A DNA stretch of 61,855 nt from an uncultured Oscillospiraceae bacterium. Its GTDB lineage: Bacteria; Bacillota; Clostridia; Oscillospirales; Oscillospiraceae. The notes under the pieces were generated by a model. That model did no database searches. It saw only the letters and a program-made list of their open reading frames with translations, and had not been told where the DNA came from. Below are positions 8,408-16,823 of this stretch, piece by piece (the first letter of the stretch is position 1; each line of letters begins with the position of its first letter). Location of the stretch: contig CANPWZ010000009.1 in assembly GCA_947585425.1 (NCBI GenBank), positions 1 through 61,855 of the forward strand. Direction: 5' to 3'. Both the position numbers and the translations under genes were made by a program.

Positions 8408-8839
8408 GTGCTGGTTTCCACCAAGGGGCGCTACGCCCTGCGGGTGCTGGCCGATCTGGCGGAGCACCGGACCGAGGGGTATCTCCCCCTGAAGGAGATC
8501 GCCCGGCGGCAGGGCATCTCGGAGAAATATCTGGAGAGCATCCTGAAATCGCTGGTGAAGAACGGGCTGCTCACCGGCCTGCGGGGCAAGGGGGGCGGCT
8601 ATAAGCTGACCAGGGCCCCGGAACAGTATACCGTGTGGGACGTGCTCCGGCTGACGGAGGACTCCCTGTCCCCGGTGGCCTGCCTGGAGGAGGGGGCCTC
8701 CCCCTGCGAGCGGGCGGCCATCTGCCCCACCCTTGCCATGTGGCAGGGGCTGGACCGGGTCATCCGGGAGTACCTGAGCGGCGTCACCGTGGCCGACCTG
8801 GTGCGGCCGGGGGCCGGCGCGGGGGACTACGTCATCTGA
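8408..8839 (+). CDS. Rrf2-family transcriptional regulator (CymR/IscR type)
   Basis: The 143-residue protein begins MLVSTKGRYALRVLADLA and continues through a winged helix (LKEIARRQGISEKYLESILKSL, recognition helix, then GLRGKGGGYKLTR wing), standard for Rrf2 proteins. Three cysteines follow (ACLEEGASPCERAAICPT), spaced as in the IscR iron-sulfur site, so cluster or thiol sensing is possible, whereas CymR itself senses through CysK. The start is GTG with AGGAGGG seven bases upstream. Divergent placement from cysK with a shared operator indicates control of cysteine synthesis. IscR-like and CymR-like roles cannot be separated from sequence alone. Confidence 0.88.
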   Translation: MLVSTKGRYALRVLADLAEHRTEGYLPLKEIARRQGISEKYLESILKSLVKNGLLTGLRGKGGGYKLTRAPEQYTVWDVLRLTEDSLSPVACLEEGASPCERAAICPTLAMWQGLDRVIREYLSGVTVADLVRPGAGAGDYVI

Positions 8840-8851
8840 ATACGCGCGGAA

Positions 8852-8883
8852 GGCCGCCGGAGCCCTCTCCGGCGGCCGTTTTG
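8852..8883 (+). terminator. Intrinsic terminator after the Rrf2 gene
   Basis: An 11-bp stem (GGCCGCCGGAG / CTCCGGCGGCC) with a CCCT loop, followed by GTTTTG. Confidence 0.82.
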
Positions 8884-8969
8884 CCTCTTTTTGGGCCGGA
8901 GGAGCGGCTGGGACACAAGAATCCACAAAGAAACCGCCCCATTTGGGCCGTTTTTGTGCCCTTATGCCG

Positions 8970-8999
8970 TTGACAACCGGCCCAAACAGAACATATAAT
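8970..8999 (+). promoter_or_regulatory. Sigma-A promoter of serC-serA
   Basis: TTGACA, 18-bp spacer, TATAAT, about 50 bp before serC. Confidence 0.82.
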
Positions 9000-9050
9000 A
9001 CGGATACTACGCTAAAGCAGTAAAATTGTGCGAAACAGGAGGAAACCACC

Positions 9051-10133
9051 ATGGCAGATCGCGTCTATAACTTTTCCGCCGGGCCGTCCATGCTCCCCCT
9101 TGAGGTGCTGGAGCGCGCCGGCAAAGAGATCACCAACTACCAGGGCTCCGGCATGTCCGTGATGGAGATGAGCCACCGCTCCAAGGTGTTCCAGAAGATC
9201 TTTGACGACACCAAGGCCAACTTCATCCGGCTGTTCCATGTGCCCGACAACTATAAGGTGCTGCTGCTCCAGGGCGGCGCCTCCAGCCAGTTCTCCATGG
9301 TCCCGCTGAACCTGATCGGCAAGACCGGCAAGGCGGACTACGCCGTCACCGGCAATTTCTCCAACATCGCCTATAAAGAGGCCAAGAAGTACGGCCAGAT
9401 CAACCTGTGTGCCTCCAGCGAGGACAGGAACCACACCTATATCCCCACCCAGGACCAGCTGAAGCTGGACCCTGAGGCCAGCTACTTCTATTACTGCGCC
9501 AACAACACCATCTACGGCACCGAGTGGCAGTACGTGCCCGACACCGGGGACGTGCCCATCGTGTGCGATATGTCCTCCGATTTCCTGAGCCGCGTGGTGG
9601 ACGTGTCCAAGTACGGCATCATCTTCGGCGGCGCCCAGAAGAACCTGGCTCCCGCGGGCCTCACCATCGCCGTGGTCCGGGAGGATCTGGCCGGCCATGA
9701 GCTGCCCTACACCCCGCTGATGATGAACTACAAGACCATGATCGACAAGGACTCCATGTACAACACCCCGCCCTGCTGGTGCATCTACATGCTGGGCCTG
9801 GTGCTGGAGTGGCTGGACGCCCAGGGCGGCGTGGAAGGCATGGAGAAGATCAAGCACAATAAGGCCCAGCTGTTGTACGATGTGCTGGACGACTCCCGCC
9901 TGTTCACCTGCGCCGCCGAGAAGGGCTCCCGCTCCGACATGAACGTGACCTTCCGCACCGCCGACCCGGAGCTGGACGCCAAGTTCGTGTCCGAGGCCAC
10001 CGCCGCCGGCTTCGTCAACCTGAAGGGCCACCGCAATGTGGGCGGCATGCGTGCCTCCATCTACAACGCCATGCCCACCGAGGGCGTGGAGAAGCTGGCC
10101 GACTTCATCAAGGCGTTCGACAAGAACAACTGA
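9051..10133 (+). CDS. serC: Phosphoserine aminotransferase
   Basis: Converts 3-phosphohydroxypyruvate and glutamate to phosphoserine. The 360-residue protein starts with YNFSAGPSMLPLEVLE, carries LLLQGGASSQFSMVP, the PLP lysine in FGGAQKNLAPAGLTI and the C-terminal GHRNVGGMRASIYNAM. The ATG has an AGGAGG site. The gene lies 14 bp before serA, so the pair is an operon for the first two steps of serine synthesis. No serB phosphatase is next to it. The product feeds the cysK reaction through O-acetylserine. Confidence 0.96.
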   Translation: MADRVYNFSAGPSMLPLEVLERAGKEITNYQGSGMSVMEMSHRSKVFQKIFDDTKANFIRLFHVPDNYKVLLLQGGASSQFSMVPLNLIGKTGKADYAVTGNFSNIAYKEAKKYGQINLCASSEDRNHTYIPTQDQLKLDPEASYFYYCANNTIYGTEWQYVPDTGDVPIVCDMSSDFLSRVVDVSKYGIIFGGAQKNLAPAGLTIAVVREDLAGHELPYTPLMMNYKTMIDKDSMYNTPPCWCIYMLGLVLEWLDAQGGVEGMEKIKHNKAQLLYDVLDDSRLFTCAAEKGSRSDMNVTFRTADPELDAKFVSEATAAGFVNLKGHRNVGGMRASIYNAMPTEGVEKLADFIKAFDKNN

Positions 10134-10147
10134 AAGAGGTTATCATT

Positions 10148-11314
10148 ATGTTCAACGTCAAGACCATGAACAAGATCGCGGCGGTGGGGCTCAACCGCCT
10201 GCCTGCGGATACGTTTACCGTCAGCGACAGCGCGGAGAACGAGGACGGCATCCTGGTCCGCTCCGCCAAGCTGCATGACTATCCCTTCCCCGAGAGCCTG
10301 CTGGCCATCGCCCGGGCCGGGGCCGGCACCAACAACATCCCCGTGGACAAGTGCGCGGAGGCGGGCATCGTGGTGTTCAACACCCCCGGCGCCAACGCCA
10401 ACGCCGTGAAGGAGCTGGTCCTCTGCGGCCTGCTGCTGGCCTCCCGGGACGTCATCGGCGGCACCGAGTGGGTCAAGGCCCAGGCCAAGACCGAGGGCGT
10501 GGACGTGGCCGCCGCCGTGGAGAAGGGCAAGTCCGCCTTCGTGGGCCCCGAGCTCTACCGCAAGACCCTGGGCGTGGTGGGCCTGGGGGCCATCGGCGCG
10601 CTGGTGGCCAACATCGGCCTGAACATGGGCATGGACGTGTACGGCTACGACCCCTTCCTGTCGGTGGACGCCGCCCTGCGGCTGGACCGCCACGTGAAGG
10701 TGGTCAAGGACGTGAACGAGCTGTATCGGAACAGCGACTATATTACCCTCCACGTCCCCGCCAACGCCAACACCAAGGGCTCCGTCAACGCCGCCGCCAT
10801 CGCCAACATGAAGGACGGGGTGCGCATCGTCAACATGGCCCGGGGCGAGCTGGTGAACGACGCCGACATGCTGGCCGCGCTGGCCTCCGGCAAGGTGGCC
10901 CGGTACGTCACCGACTTCCCCAACAACACCGTCACCCTGGCCGACGGCGTGGTGCCCACCCCCCATCTGGGCGCCTCCACCCCCGAGAGCGAGGACAACT
11001 GCGCGGTGATGGCCGCCGACGAGCTGCGGGACTATCTGGAGAACGGAAACATCCGCAACAGCGTCAACTACCCCAGCGTGGCCATGGACCGCTCCGGCGT
11101 CCAGCGGATCTGCGTCCTCCACAAGAACATCCCCAACATCCTGGCCTCGGCCACCGGCACCCTGTCCAAGGACGGCATCAACGTGGAGAACATGACCAAC
11201 AAGTCCAAGGGCGAGTACGCCTACACCATGCTGGACATCAGCGCCCCCGCCGCCGCTGACGCCCTGGCCCACATCAAGGCCATCGAGGGCGTGATCCGCG
11301 TCCGGGTCATCTGA
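10148..11314 (+). CDS. serA: D-3-phosphoglycerate dehydrogenase
   Basis: Oxidises 3-phosphoglycerate with NAD. The 388-residue protein is the short form: substrate domain, NAD-binding GVVGLGAIGALVANIG near residue 145, the catalytic-region motif VNMARGELVND, PHLGASTPESEDNCA, then a C-terminal ACT domain from about residue 315 (ICVLHKNIPNILASATG). The ACT domain is expected to bind serine for feedback inhibition. The intervening domain of longer SerA proteins is absent. Second gene of the serC operon and followed by a terminator. Confidence 0.95.
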   Translation: MFNVKTMNKIAAVGLNRLPADTFTVSDSAENEDGILVRSAKLHDYPFPESLLAIARAGAGTNNIPVDKCAEAGIVVFNTPGANANAVKELVLCGLLLASRDVIGGTEWVKAQAKTEGVDVAAAVEKGKSAFVGPELYRKTLGVVGLGAIGALVANIGLNMGMDVYGYDPFLSVDAALRLDRHVKVVKDVNELYRNSDYITLHVPANANTKGSVNAAAIANMKDGVRIVNMARGELVNDADMLAALASGKVARYVTDFPNNTVTLADGVVPTPHLGASTPESEDNCAVMAADELRDYLENGNIRNSVNYPSVAMDRSGVQRICVLHKNIPNILASATGTLSKDGINVENMTNKSKGEYAYTMLDISAPAAADALAHIKAIEGVIRVRVI

Positions 11315-11336
11315 GCGCCTCTCCTGTATATCCGTA

Positions 11337-11374
11337 AAAGCCTCCTGCGTGTTTGCGCGGGAGGCTTTCTTTTC
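11337..11374 (+). terminator. Intrinsic terminator after serA
   Basis: Stem AAAGCCTCC / GGAGGCTTT with an inner GCG/CGC pairing, followed by CTTTTC. Confidence 0.8.
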
Positions 11375-11395
11375 AAGAAAATAACATATCTTCTC

Positions 11396-11423
11396 TTGAA
11401 ATCCGGCCAGAAAACGGTATAAT
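11396..11423 (+). promoter_or_regulatory. Sigma-A promoter of the endogalactanase gene
   Basis: TTGAAA, 16-bp spacer, TATAAT. A GAGCCC/GGGCTC hairpin follows in the leader near 11435-11451. No clear catabolite-repression site was seen. Confidence 0.7.
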
Positions 11424-11495
11424 CTAATCATAGAGAGCCCCGACCGGGCTCAACGGATGGAAAGGCCGCCCCCGCGGGCGGGAAAAGGAGGAACT

Positions 11496-13565
11496 ATGAT
11501 GAAAAGATCAGCCTTGAGAAAACTGCTGGCCGCCCTTCTGGCGCTGGCCCTGTGCCTGGGACTGGCCGCCTGCGGCGAAAAGCCCCAGGAGTCGGCGCCC
11601 GTCTCCCCGGAGAGCACCCCCGGCACAGAGCCGACGGAGGTGCCCGGCGACGAGGACATGCCGCCCCAGCCGGTGGAGGCGGGCATCTATGTCCCCTATG
11701 TCACCGGCGACGAGGACTTCATCCGGGGGACCGACGTGTCCTCCCTGCTGGTGGTGCTGAACTCCGGGGCCCGGTTCAAGGACTGGGACGGCAACTCCCT
11801 GGGGGAGAGCGTGGAGGAGAACGGCGCCGGCTTTATGAAGCTGCTCCACGAGGCCGGCTGCAACTGGGTGCGCCTGCGGGTCTGGAACGACCCCTATGAC
11901 AAGGACAGCCACGGCTACGGCGGCGGCAACAACGACCTTCAGTCCGCCGTGACCATGGGCAAGTGGGCCACGGACGCCGGGATGCGGGTGCTCATCGACT
12001 TCCACTACTCCGACTTCTGGGCGGACCCCTCCCGCCAGCTGGTCCCCAAGGCCTGGGAGGGCATGGACATCGACGCCAAGGCCGAGGCCCTGGGCCAGTT
12101 CACCGCCGACAGCCTCAAGACCCTGCTGGACGCGGGGGTGGACGTGGGCATGGTCCAGGTGGGAAACGAGACCACCGTGGGCATCTGCGGCGAGACCGAG
12201 TGGCCCAATATGCTCAAGCTCTATAACGCCGGGTGCGACGCCGTCCACGCGGCGGGCGACATCCTGACCTGCGTCCACATGGAGTCCCCCCAGAGCGCGG
12301 ACTTTGACAGCATCGCCCAGCATCTGACGGACGGCGGCGTCAAGTTCGACGTGTTCGCCACCTCCTACTATCCCCAGTGGCACGGCTCCATGGAGGACAT
12401 GGCCGCCAAGCTCAAGGGAGTGGCGGACAAATTCGGCGTGAAGGTCATGGTGGCCGAGACCCGGGCCCCCTATACCGCCGACGACGGCGACGGCTCCAAC
12501 TCCAACGCCCCCGCCGAGTACGCCATCAGCCCCCAGGGGCAGGCCCTGGAGTACGCCGAGGTGGCCAAGGCCGTCCATGACATCGGCGACGCCGGCATCG
12601 GCCTGTTCTACTGGGAGAACGCCTGGATCCCCGTGCGGAACATCTCTAACCTCACCGGCGCGGAGCGGGACGCCGCCATTGAGGAGAACAGGCGCATCTG
12701 GGACGAGTGCGGCTCCGGCTGGGCCTCCAGCTACGCCCAGGACTACGACCCCAACGCCGCCAACGGCGGCTACGGCGGGCCGGATATGAACAACAAGGCC
12801 ATGTTCGACTTTGACGGCAAGCCCCTGGAGTCCCTCAATGTGTTCAAGTACATGATGACCGGCACCACGGGCTACGCCGACCACATCGTGGACGTCCCTA
12901 CCACCAGCCTGGAACTGACCATGGGCGATGCGGTGGAGCTGCCCTCTACCCTGGAGGTGGGCCGCCTCAGCGGCAAGCGGGAGACGGTGCCCGTCACCTG
13001 GCAGGATACCAGCTACGCCACTACCGACGGCCCCGGCTACTGGGAGGTCAAGGGCTGGGTGGACGACGACGGCCAGAAGGTGTGGACCTTCACCTATGGG
13101 ACGGTGAAGCGCCCCGCCCTCCCGTCTCTGCTGCCCAACGGCGGCTTTGAGAGCGGCGACGAGGGCTACACCGTGGAGAACTGGCCCGGCGACGGCATCA
13201 ACGACCTGAGCTCCAACGCCGGGAACGTCCACGAGGGAAGCTGGTGCCTGCACTTCTGGAAGGACTCCGCCTTTGAGGGCGCCGTGACCACCACTACCGT
13301 GAGCCTGGAGCCGGGGACCTATACCTTCTCTCTCTACGGCCAGGGCGGCGACATGGGGGACCACGACACCTACATCTTTGTCAAAACCCCCGACGGCAGC
13401 GAGACCAAGGAGCCCTTTGAGCTGGACGGCTACCTCAACTGGCAGCAGCCGGCCATCGAATTTACCCTGGCGGAGGCCGGCGACGTGACCCTTGGCGTGT
13501 CCGTCTCCGCCGGCGCGGGCGCCTGGGGCGCCTTCGACGACTGGGCCCTCTCCAAAGCGGACTGA
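11496..13565 (+). CDS. Secreted endo-beta-1,4-galactanase (GH53) lipoprotein
   Basis: A 689-residue lipoprotein: signal peptide ending in the lipobox LAAC near residue 24, a Pro/Glu-rich spacer, then a glycoside hydrolase family 53 barrel (residues about 60-450). The barrel shows IRGTDVSSLL, NWVRLRVWNDP, VLIDFHYSDFWADP, the acid/base Glu in VQVGNETT and the nucleophile Glu in VMVAETRAPY. An Ig-like domain (ELPSTLEVGRLSG) and a C-terminal carbohydrate-binding-like beta domain starting at LLPNGGFESG follow. It should cleave pectic arabinogalactan at the cell surface. ATG at 11499 would place the AGGAGG site at better spacing. No transporter or regulator accompanies it. Confidence 0.9.
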   Translation: MMKRSALRKLLAALLALALCLGLAACGEKPQESAPVSPESTPGTEPTEVPGDEDMPPQPVEAGIYVPYVTGDEDFIRGTDVSSLLVVLNSGARFKDWDGNSLGESVEENGAGFMKLLHEAGCNWVRLRVWNDPYDKDSHGYGGGNNDLQSAVTMGKWATDAGMRVLIDFHYSDFWADPSRQLVPKAWEGMDIDAKAEALGQFTADSLKTLLDAGVDVGMVQVGNETTVGICGETEWPNMLKLYNAGCDAVHAAGDILTCVHMESPQSADFDSIAQHLTDGGVKFDVFATSYYPQWHGSMEDMAAKLKGVADKFGVKVMVAETRAPYTADDGDGSNSNAPAEYAISPQGQALEYAEVAKAVHDIGDAGIGLFYWENAWIPVRNISNLTGAERDAAIEENRRIWDECGSGWASSYAQDYDPNAANGGYGGPDMNNKAMFDFDGKPLESLNVFKYMMTGTTGYADHIVDVPTTSLELTMGDAVELPSTLEVGRLSGKRETVPVTWQDTSYATTDGPGYWEVKGWVDDDGQKVWTFTYGTVKRPALPSLLPNGGFESGDEGYTVENWPGDGINDLSSNAGNVHEGSWCLHFWKDSAFEGAVTTTTVSLEPGTYTFSLYGQGGDMGDHDTYIFVKTPDGSETKEPFELDGYLNWQQPAIEFTLAEAGDVTLGVSVSAGAGAWGAFDDWALSKAD

Positions 13566-13574
13566 ACACAGTGG

Positions 13575-13608
13575 AAAGGGGCCGCTCCCCGCGGGGAGCG
13601 GCCCCTTT
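13575..13608. terminator. Palindromic terminator between galactanase and rfbA-like gene
   Basis: An uninterrupted 34-nt palindrome of 17-bp arms (AAAGGGGCCGCTCCCCG) between convergent genes. There is no long T run on either side, so efficiency is uncertain. Confidence 0.7.
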
Positions 13609-13620
13609 GACTTGATCTGC

Positions 13621-14475
13621 TCACAGCTCCAGCAGATGCCGCCCGTAGGCGGTCATCTTCAGCTCCTCCCCCAGCTTGCGGAGGTGGGCCCGGTCGATCC
13701 AGCCCTCCCGGTACGCCTCCTCTTCGATGCAGCCCACATAGGCGCCGCCGCTCTGGAGGTCGTGGATGGTCTGGGCGGCGGACAGCATGCTGTCGGCGTT
13801 GCCCGCGTCCATCCACACGTAATGGTCGTCCAGGGGGACCACCCGCAGCCGGCCCTGGCGCAGGAAGGCCAGGTTCACGTCGGTGATCTCCAGCTCCCCC
13901 CGGGCGGAGGGGGTAAGGCTCGCGGCGATGTCCAGCGCCTCCGCCTTGTAGAAGTACAGGCCGGGGACGATATAGTTGGATCTGGGCCGCTCCGGCTTTT
14001 CCTCGATGGAGATGGCCCGGCCGTCGGGGCCGAACTCCACCACGCCGAAGGGCCGGGGGTCGTCCACCTTGCAGCCGAACACGGTGGCCCCGGGGTTGCC
14101 GTCGGCGGCCCGCTTCAGCATGCCGGCGAAGCCCTCCGCCCAGAAGATGTTGTCCCCCAGCACCAGGCAAACGTCGTCCCCGTCCAGAAAGTCCCTCCCG
14201 ATGAGCAGCGCGTCGGCGATGCCCCGGGCCACCGGCTGGACGGTGTAGTGGATGTTCATGCCCAGCTGCATCCCGTCCCGCAGCAGGGTATAGAAGGTGC
14301 CCTCCTCGCCGGGGGGGACGATGACCAGCACCTCCCGGACGCCGGCCTGGATCAGCACCGACAGGGGATAGTAGATCAGCGGCTTGTCGTACACCGGCAG
14401 CAGAGGCTTGCAGACCGGGCGGGTCATGGGATAGAGCCGGGTCCCTCTCCCGGCGGCCAGGATGATGCCTTTCAT
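13621..14475 (-). CDS. rfbA: Glucose-1-phosphate thymidylyltransferase
   Basis: The 284-residue nucleotidyltransferase starts MKGIILAAGRGTRLYPMT, the signature of the family, followed by CKPLLPVYDKPLIYYPLS, LGDNIFWAEGF and VFGCKVDDPRPFGVVEF. RmlA/RfbA couples dTTP to glucose-1-phosphate, the first step to dTDP-rhamnose for surface polysaccharide. ATG at 14475 has a GGAGG site; the 45-residue upstream extension is poor coding sequence that crosses the promoter. It stands alone, without rfbB, C or D, so the rest of the pathway must lie elsewhere. Confidence 0.92.
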   Translation of the reverse strand: MKGIILAAGRGTRLYPMTRPVCKPLLPVYDKPLIYYPLSVLIQAGVREVLVIVPPGEEGTFYTLLRDGMQLGMNIHYTVQPVARGIADALLIGRDFLDGDDVCLVLGDNIFWAEGFAGMLKRAADGNPGATVFGCKVDDPRPFGVVEFGPDGRAISIEEKPERPRSNYIVPGLYFYKAEALDIAASLTPSARGELEITDVNLAFLRQGRLRVVPLDDHYVWMDAGNADSMLSAAQTIHDLQSGGAYVGCIEEEAYREGWIDRAHLRKLGEELKMTAYGRHLLEL

Positions 14476-14527
14476 CGGTAGACCTCCATGCGCCCAAGGG
14501 CGCGCGTCATTTGAAAATACTGTGACG

Positions 14528-14556
14528 ATTATACAGACATGCGGGGGAAATGTCAA
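14528..14556 (-). promoter_or_regulatory. Sigma-A promoter of rfbA
   Basis: Minus strand TTGACA, 17-bp spacer, TATAAT: a full consensus match. Confidence 0.85.
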
Positions 14557-14598
14557 CGGCGGGGGGACAAAGGCGGGGGCGGCGTCCACCCTCACCCC

Positions 14599-14627
14599 TT
14601 GACTTTGCATAAGTCCGGGGGTAAAAT
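14599..14627 (+). promoter_or_regulatory. Sigma-A promoter of the G3E GTPase pair
   Basis: TTGACT, 17-bp spacer, TAAAAT. I found no convincing Zur or Fur operator here. Confidence 0.65.
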
Positions 14628-14664
14628 AAGGCCAAATCCATTACAAAAAGGAAATGATGCTATC

Positions 14665-15774
14665 ATGACCAAGATCGACATTTTCTCCGGCTTTTTGGGG
14701 GCCGGCAAGACCACCCTCATCAAAAAGCTGCTGGCGGAGGCCTACCAGGGCGAGAAGCTGGTGCTCATCGAAAACGAGTTCGGCGAGATCAGCGTGGACG
14801 GCGGCTTTTTGAAGGAGACCGGCGTGGAGATCTCCGAGATGTCCTCCGGCTGCATCTGCTGCTCCCTGGTGGGGGACTTCGGCGACGCGCTGAAAAAGGT
14901 GCTGGCCCAGTTCCATCCCGACCGCATCCTCATCGAGCCCTCCGGCGTGGGCAAGCTGTCCGACGTGATCGTGGCGGTGCAGAACGTGGCCGACCAGGAG
15001 AGCGAGCTGCGCCTGAACAGCTTTGTCACCGTGGTGGACGCCACCAAGGTGAAGGGCTATATGAAGAACTTTGGCGAGTTCTACAACAACCAGGTGGAGT
15101 CCGCCGGCACCCTGATCCTCTCCCGGACCCAGAACCTGTCCCAGGACCGGCTGGAGCAGATGGTGGCCCTGCTGCGGGAGAAGAACCCCAAGGCCGCCAT
15201 CATCACCACCCCCTGGAGCGACCTGGACGGCAAGACCATCCTGGCCGCCATGGAGGAGCCCTCCCTGGAGGAGGAGATGCTGGCCCATATGCGCGCGGAG
15301 CATGAGGCCCATGAGCATGAGCATCACCACCACCACGACCATGATGACCATGAGGAGGGTGAGGAGCACGAGCACCACCATCATCACGATCATGATGAGG
15401 AGGACCACGAGCATCACCACCATCATGACCACGGGGACCACGACGAGGAGTGTTCCTGCGGCTGCCACGACCACGACCATCATCACCACCATCACGACGC
15501 CGACGAGGTGTTCACCAGCTGGGGCCGGGAGACCGTGAAGCCCTTTGAGAAAGCGGAGCTGGAGAAGATGCTGGCGGATCTGGACATCGGCGAGTGCGGC
15601 GCCATCCTGCGGGCCAAGGGCATCGTGCGCAGCGCCGGCGGCGGCTGGCTCCACTTCGACTACGTGCCCGAGGAGTGGTCCGTCCGGGAGGGCCCCGCCG
15701 ACTTCACCGGCCGGCTGTGCGTCATCGGCGCCGATTTGAAAGAGGACCGGCTGGCCGCCCTGTTCGGCCTGTAA
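14665..15774 (+). CDS. G3E-family (CobW/COG0523) metallochaperone GTPase with His-rich tract
   Basis: A 369-residue protein with Walker A GFLGAGKTTLI at residues 8-18, ENEFGEISVDGG, the metal-binding CICC motif of COG0523 (SGCICCSLVGDF) and the effector stretch ILIEPSGVGKL. Residues about 213-278 are almost entirely His, Asp and Glu with two or three Cys (ECSCGCHDHDHHHHHH), a metal-storage or buffering segment. The C-terminal CobW_C domain follows. COG0523 proteins insert or deliver metals, often zinc, sometimes cobalt or nickel. The next gene is a second G3E GTPase nine bases downstream. The metal is not decidable from sequence. Confidence 0.9.
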   Translation: MTKIDIFSGFLGAGKTTLIKKLLAEAYQGEKLVLIENEFGEISVDGGFLKETGVEISEMSSGCICCSLVGDFGDALKKVLAQFHPDRILIEPSGVGKLSDVIVAVQNVADQESELRLNSFVTVVDATKVKGYMKNFGEFYNNQVESAGTLILSRTQNLSQDRLEQMVALLREKNPKAAIITTPWSDLDGKTILAAMEEPSLEEEMLAHMRAEHEAHEHEHHHHHDHDDHEEGEEHEHHHHHDHDEEDHEHHHHHDHGDHDEECSCGCHDHDHHHHHHDADEVFTSWGRETVKPFEKAELEKMLADLDIGECGAILRAKGIVRSAGGGWLHFDYVPEEWSVREGPADFTGRLCVIGADLKEDRLAALFGL

Positions 15775-15783
15775 GGAGAAAAC

Positions 15784-16713
15784 ATGGACATCCCTGTATA
15801 CCTGTTCGCGGGGTTTCTGGACAGCGGCAAGACCACCTTCATCAACGGCGTGCTCCAGGACGGCTTCGCCCTGGAGGACCCCACCCTCCTCCTCTGCTGC
15901 GAGGAGGGGAACGAGGAGTACGACAAGCACGCCCTGCAAAACGTCACCGTGGTGAACGTGGAGGGGGAGGTCTATCTGACCCGGGACTTCCTCAAGAAGT
16001 GCGAGAAGCAGTATAAGCCCAGGCAGGTGCTCATCGAGTTCAACGGCATGTGGTCCCTCCAGAAGCTCTATCAGGAGGCCCTGCCCAACAACTGGGTGCT
16101 CTATCAGATCATGACCATGGTGGAGGCCTCCACCTTCGACGTGTACGCCAAGAACCTGGGCCAGCTGATGATGGAGAAGCTCACCAACGCGGACATGATT
16201 ATCTTCAACCGCTGCGATGAGGCGCTGCGGGCCTCTCTCCGGGCCCGGAACCTGAAGCTGGTGAACCGACGGGCCTCCATCTACCTGGAGAACAGCGACG
16301 GCACCAGCGAGGAATATGACGACGGCAGCGTCTGTCCCTTCGATCTGGACAAGGAGACCATCGACATCCCGGACGACGACTTCGGCGTGTGGTATGTGGA
16401 CGTGATGGACCACCCGGAGCGGTATGTGGACAAGATGATCCACTGCAAGGCGGTGGTGGCCCACCTGAAGCAGTACCCCGGCGAGGTGGTCCTGGGCCGG
16501 TTCGCCATGACCTGCTGCGCCGCCGACATCAGTTTTCTGGGCGTGGTGGCCCGGGGCGGCGGCTTCAATTCCTTCGGCAACCGGGCCTGGGTGGAGATCA
16601 CCGCCCGGGTGGCCCTGGAGCCCCACAAGGCCTACGAGGACAAGGGGCCCATCCTGTACGTCACCGAGCTGCTGCCGGCCAAAAAGCCGGAGCAGGAAGT
16701 GCTGTCCTTCTGA
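15784..16713 (+). CDS. Second G3E-family GTPase
   Basis: A 309-residue protein with P-loop FAGFLDSGKTTFINGVLQ at residues 8-25, LLLCCEEGNEEY in the place of the usual CxCC motif, VLIEFNGMWSL as the G-motif stretch and a terminal domain ending in VLYVTELLPAKKPE. It is related to the upstream gene but diverged and lacks the His tract. It starts 9 bp after its neighbour with an AAGGAG site, so the two are co-translated and may form a complex or act in sequence in metal transfer. Similar two-gene sets are seen in clostridia. The client enzyme is unknown. Confidence 0.85.
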   Translation: MDIPVYLFAGFLDSGKTTFINGVLQDGFALEDPTLLLCCEEGNEEYDKHALQNVTVVNVEGEVYLTRDFLKKCEKQYKPRQVLIEFNGMWSLQKLYQEALPNNWVLYQIMTMVEASTFDVYAKNLGQLMMEKLTNADMIIFNRCDEALRASLRARNLKLVNRRASIYLENSDGTSEEYDDGSVCPFDLDKETIDIPDDDFGVWYVDVMDHPERYVDKMIHCKAVVAHLKQYPGEVVLGRFAMTCCAADISFLGVVARGGGFNSFGNRAWVEITARVALEPHKAYEDKGPILYVTELLPAKKPEQEVLSF

Positions 16714-16727
16714 ATCTGACATCCCTC

Positions 16728-16756
16728 AGGGGGCGCCGAAAGGCGCCCCCTCATTT
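16728..16756 (+). terminator. Intrinsic terminator after the G3E pair
   Basis: A 10-bp stem (AGGGGGCGCC / GGCGCCCCCT) with a GAAA tetraloop, followed by CATTTT. Confidence 0.85.
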
Positions 16757-16823
16757 TGCCCGCGCATGAAACGGGACCTGCCCGCATAGATTGTACCATC
16801 GCTCAAAACGGGAGGGTCCGCCT

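Noticed and set aside
15300-15500. Repetitive CAC/CAT/GAC tract resembling a tandem repeat or CRISPR-like array
   Set aside because: It is an in-frame His/Asp/Glu coding tract of the G3E GTPase; there are no regular repeat-spacer units.
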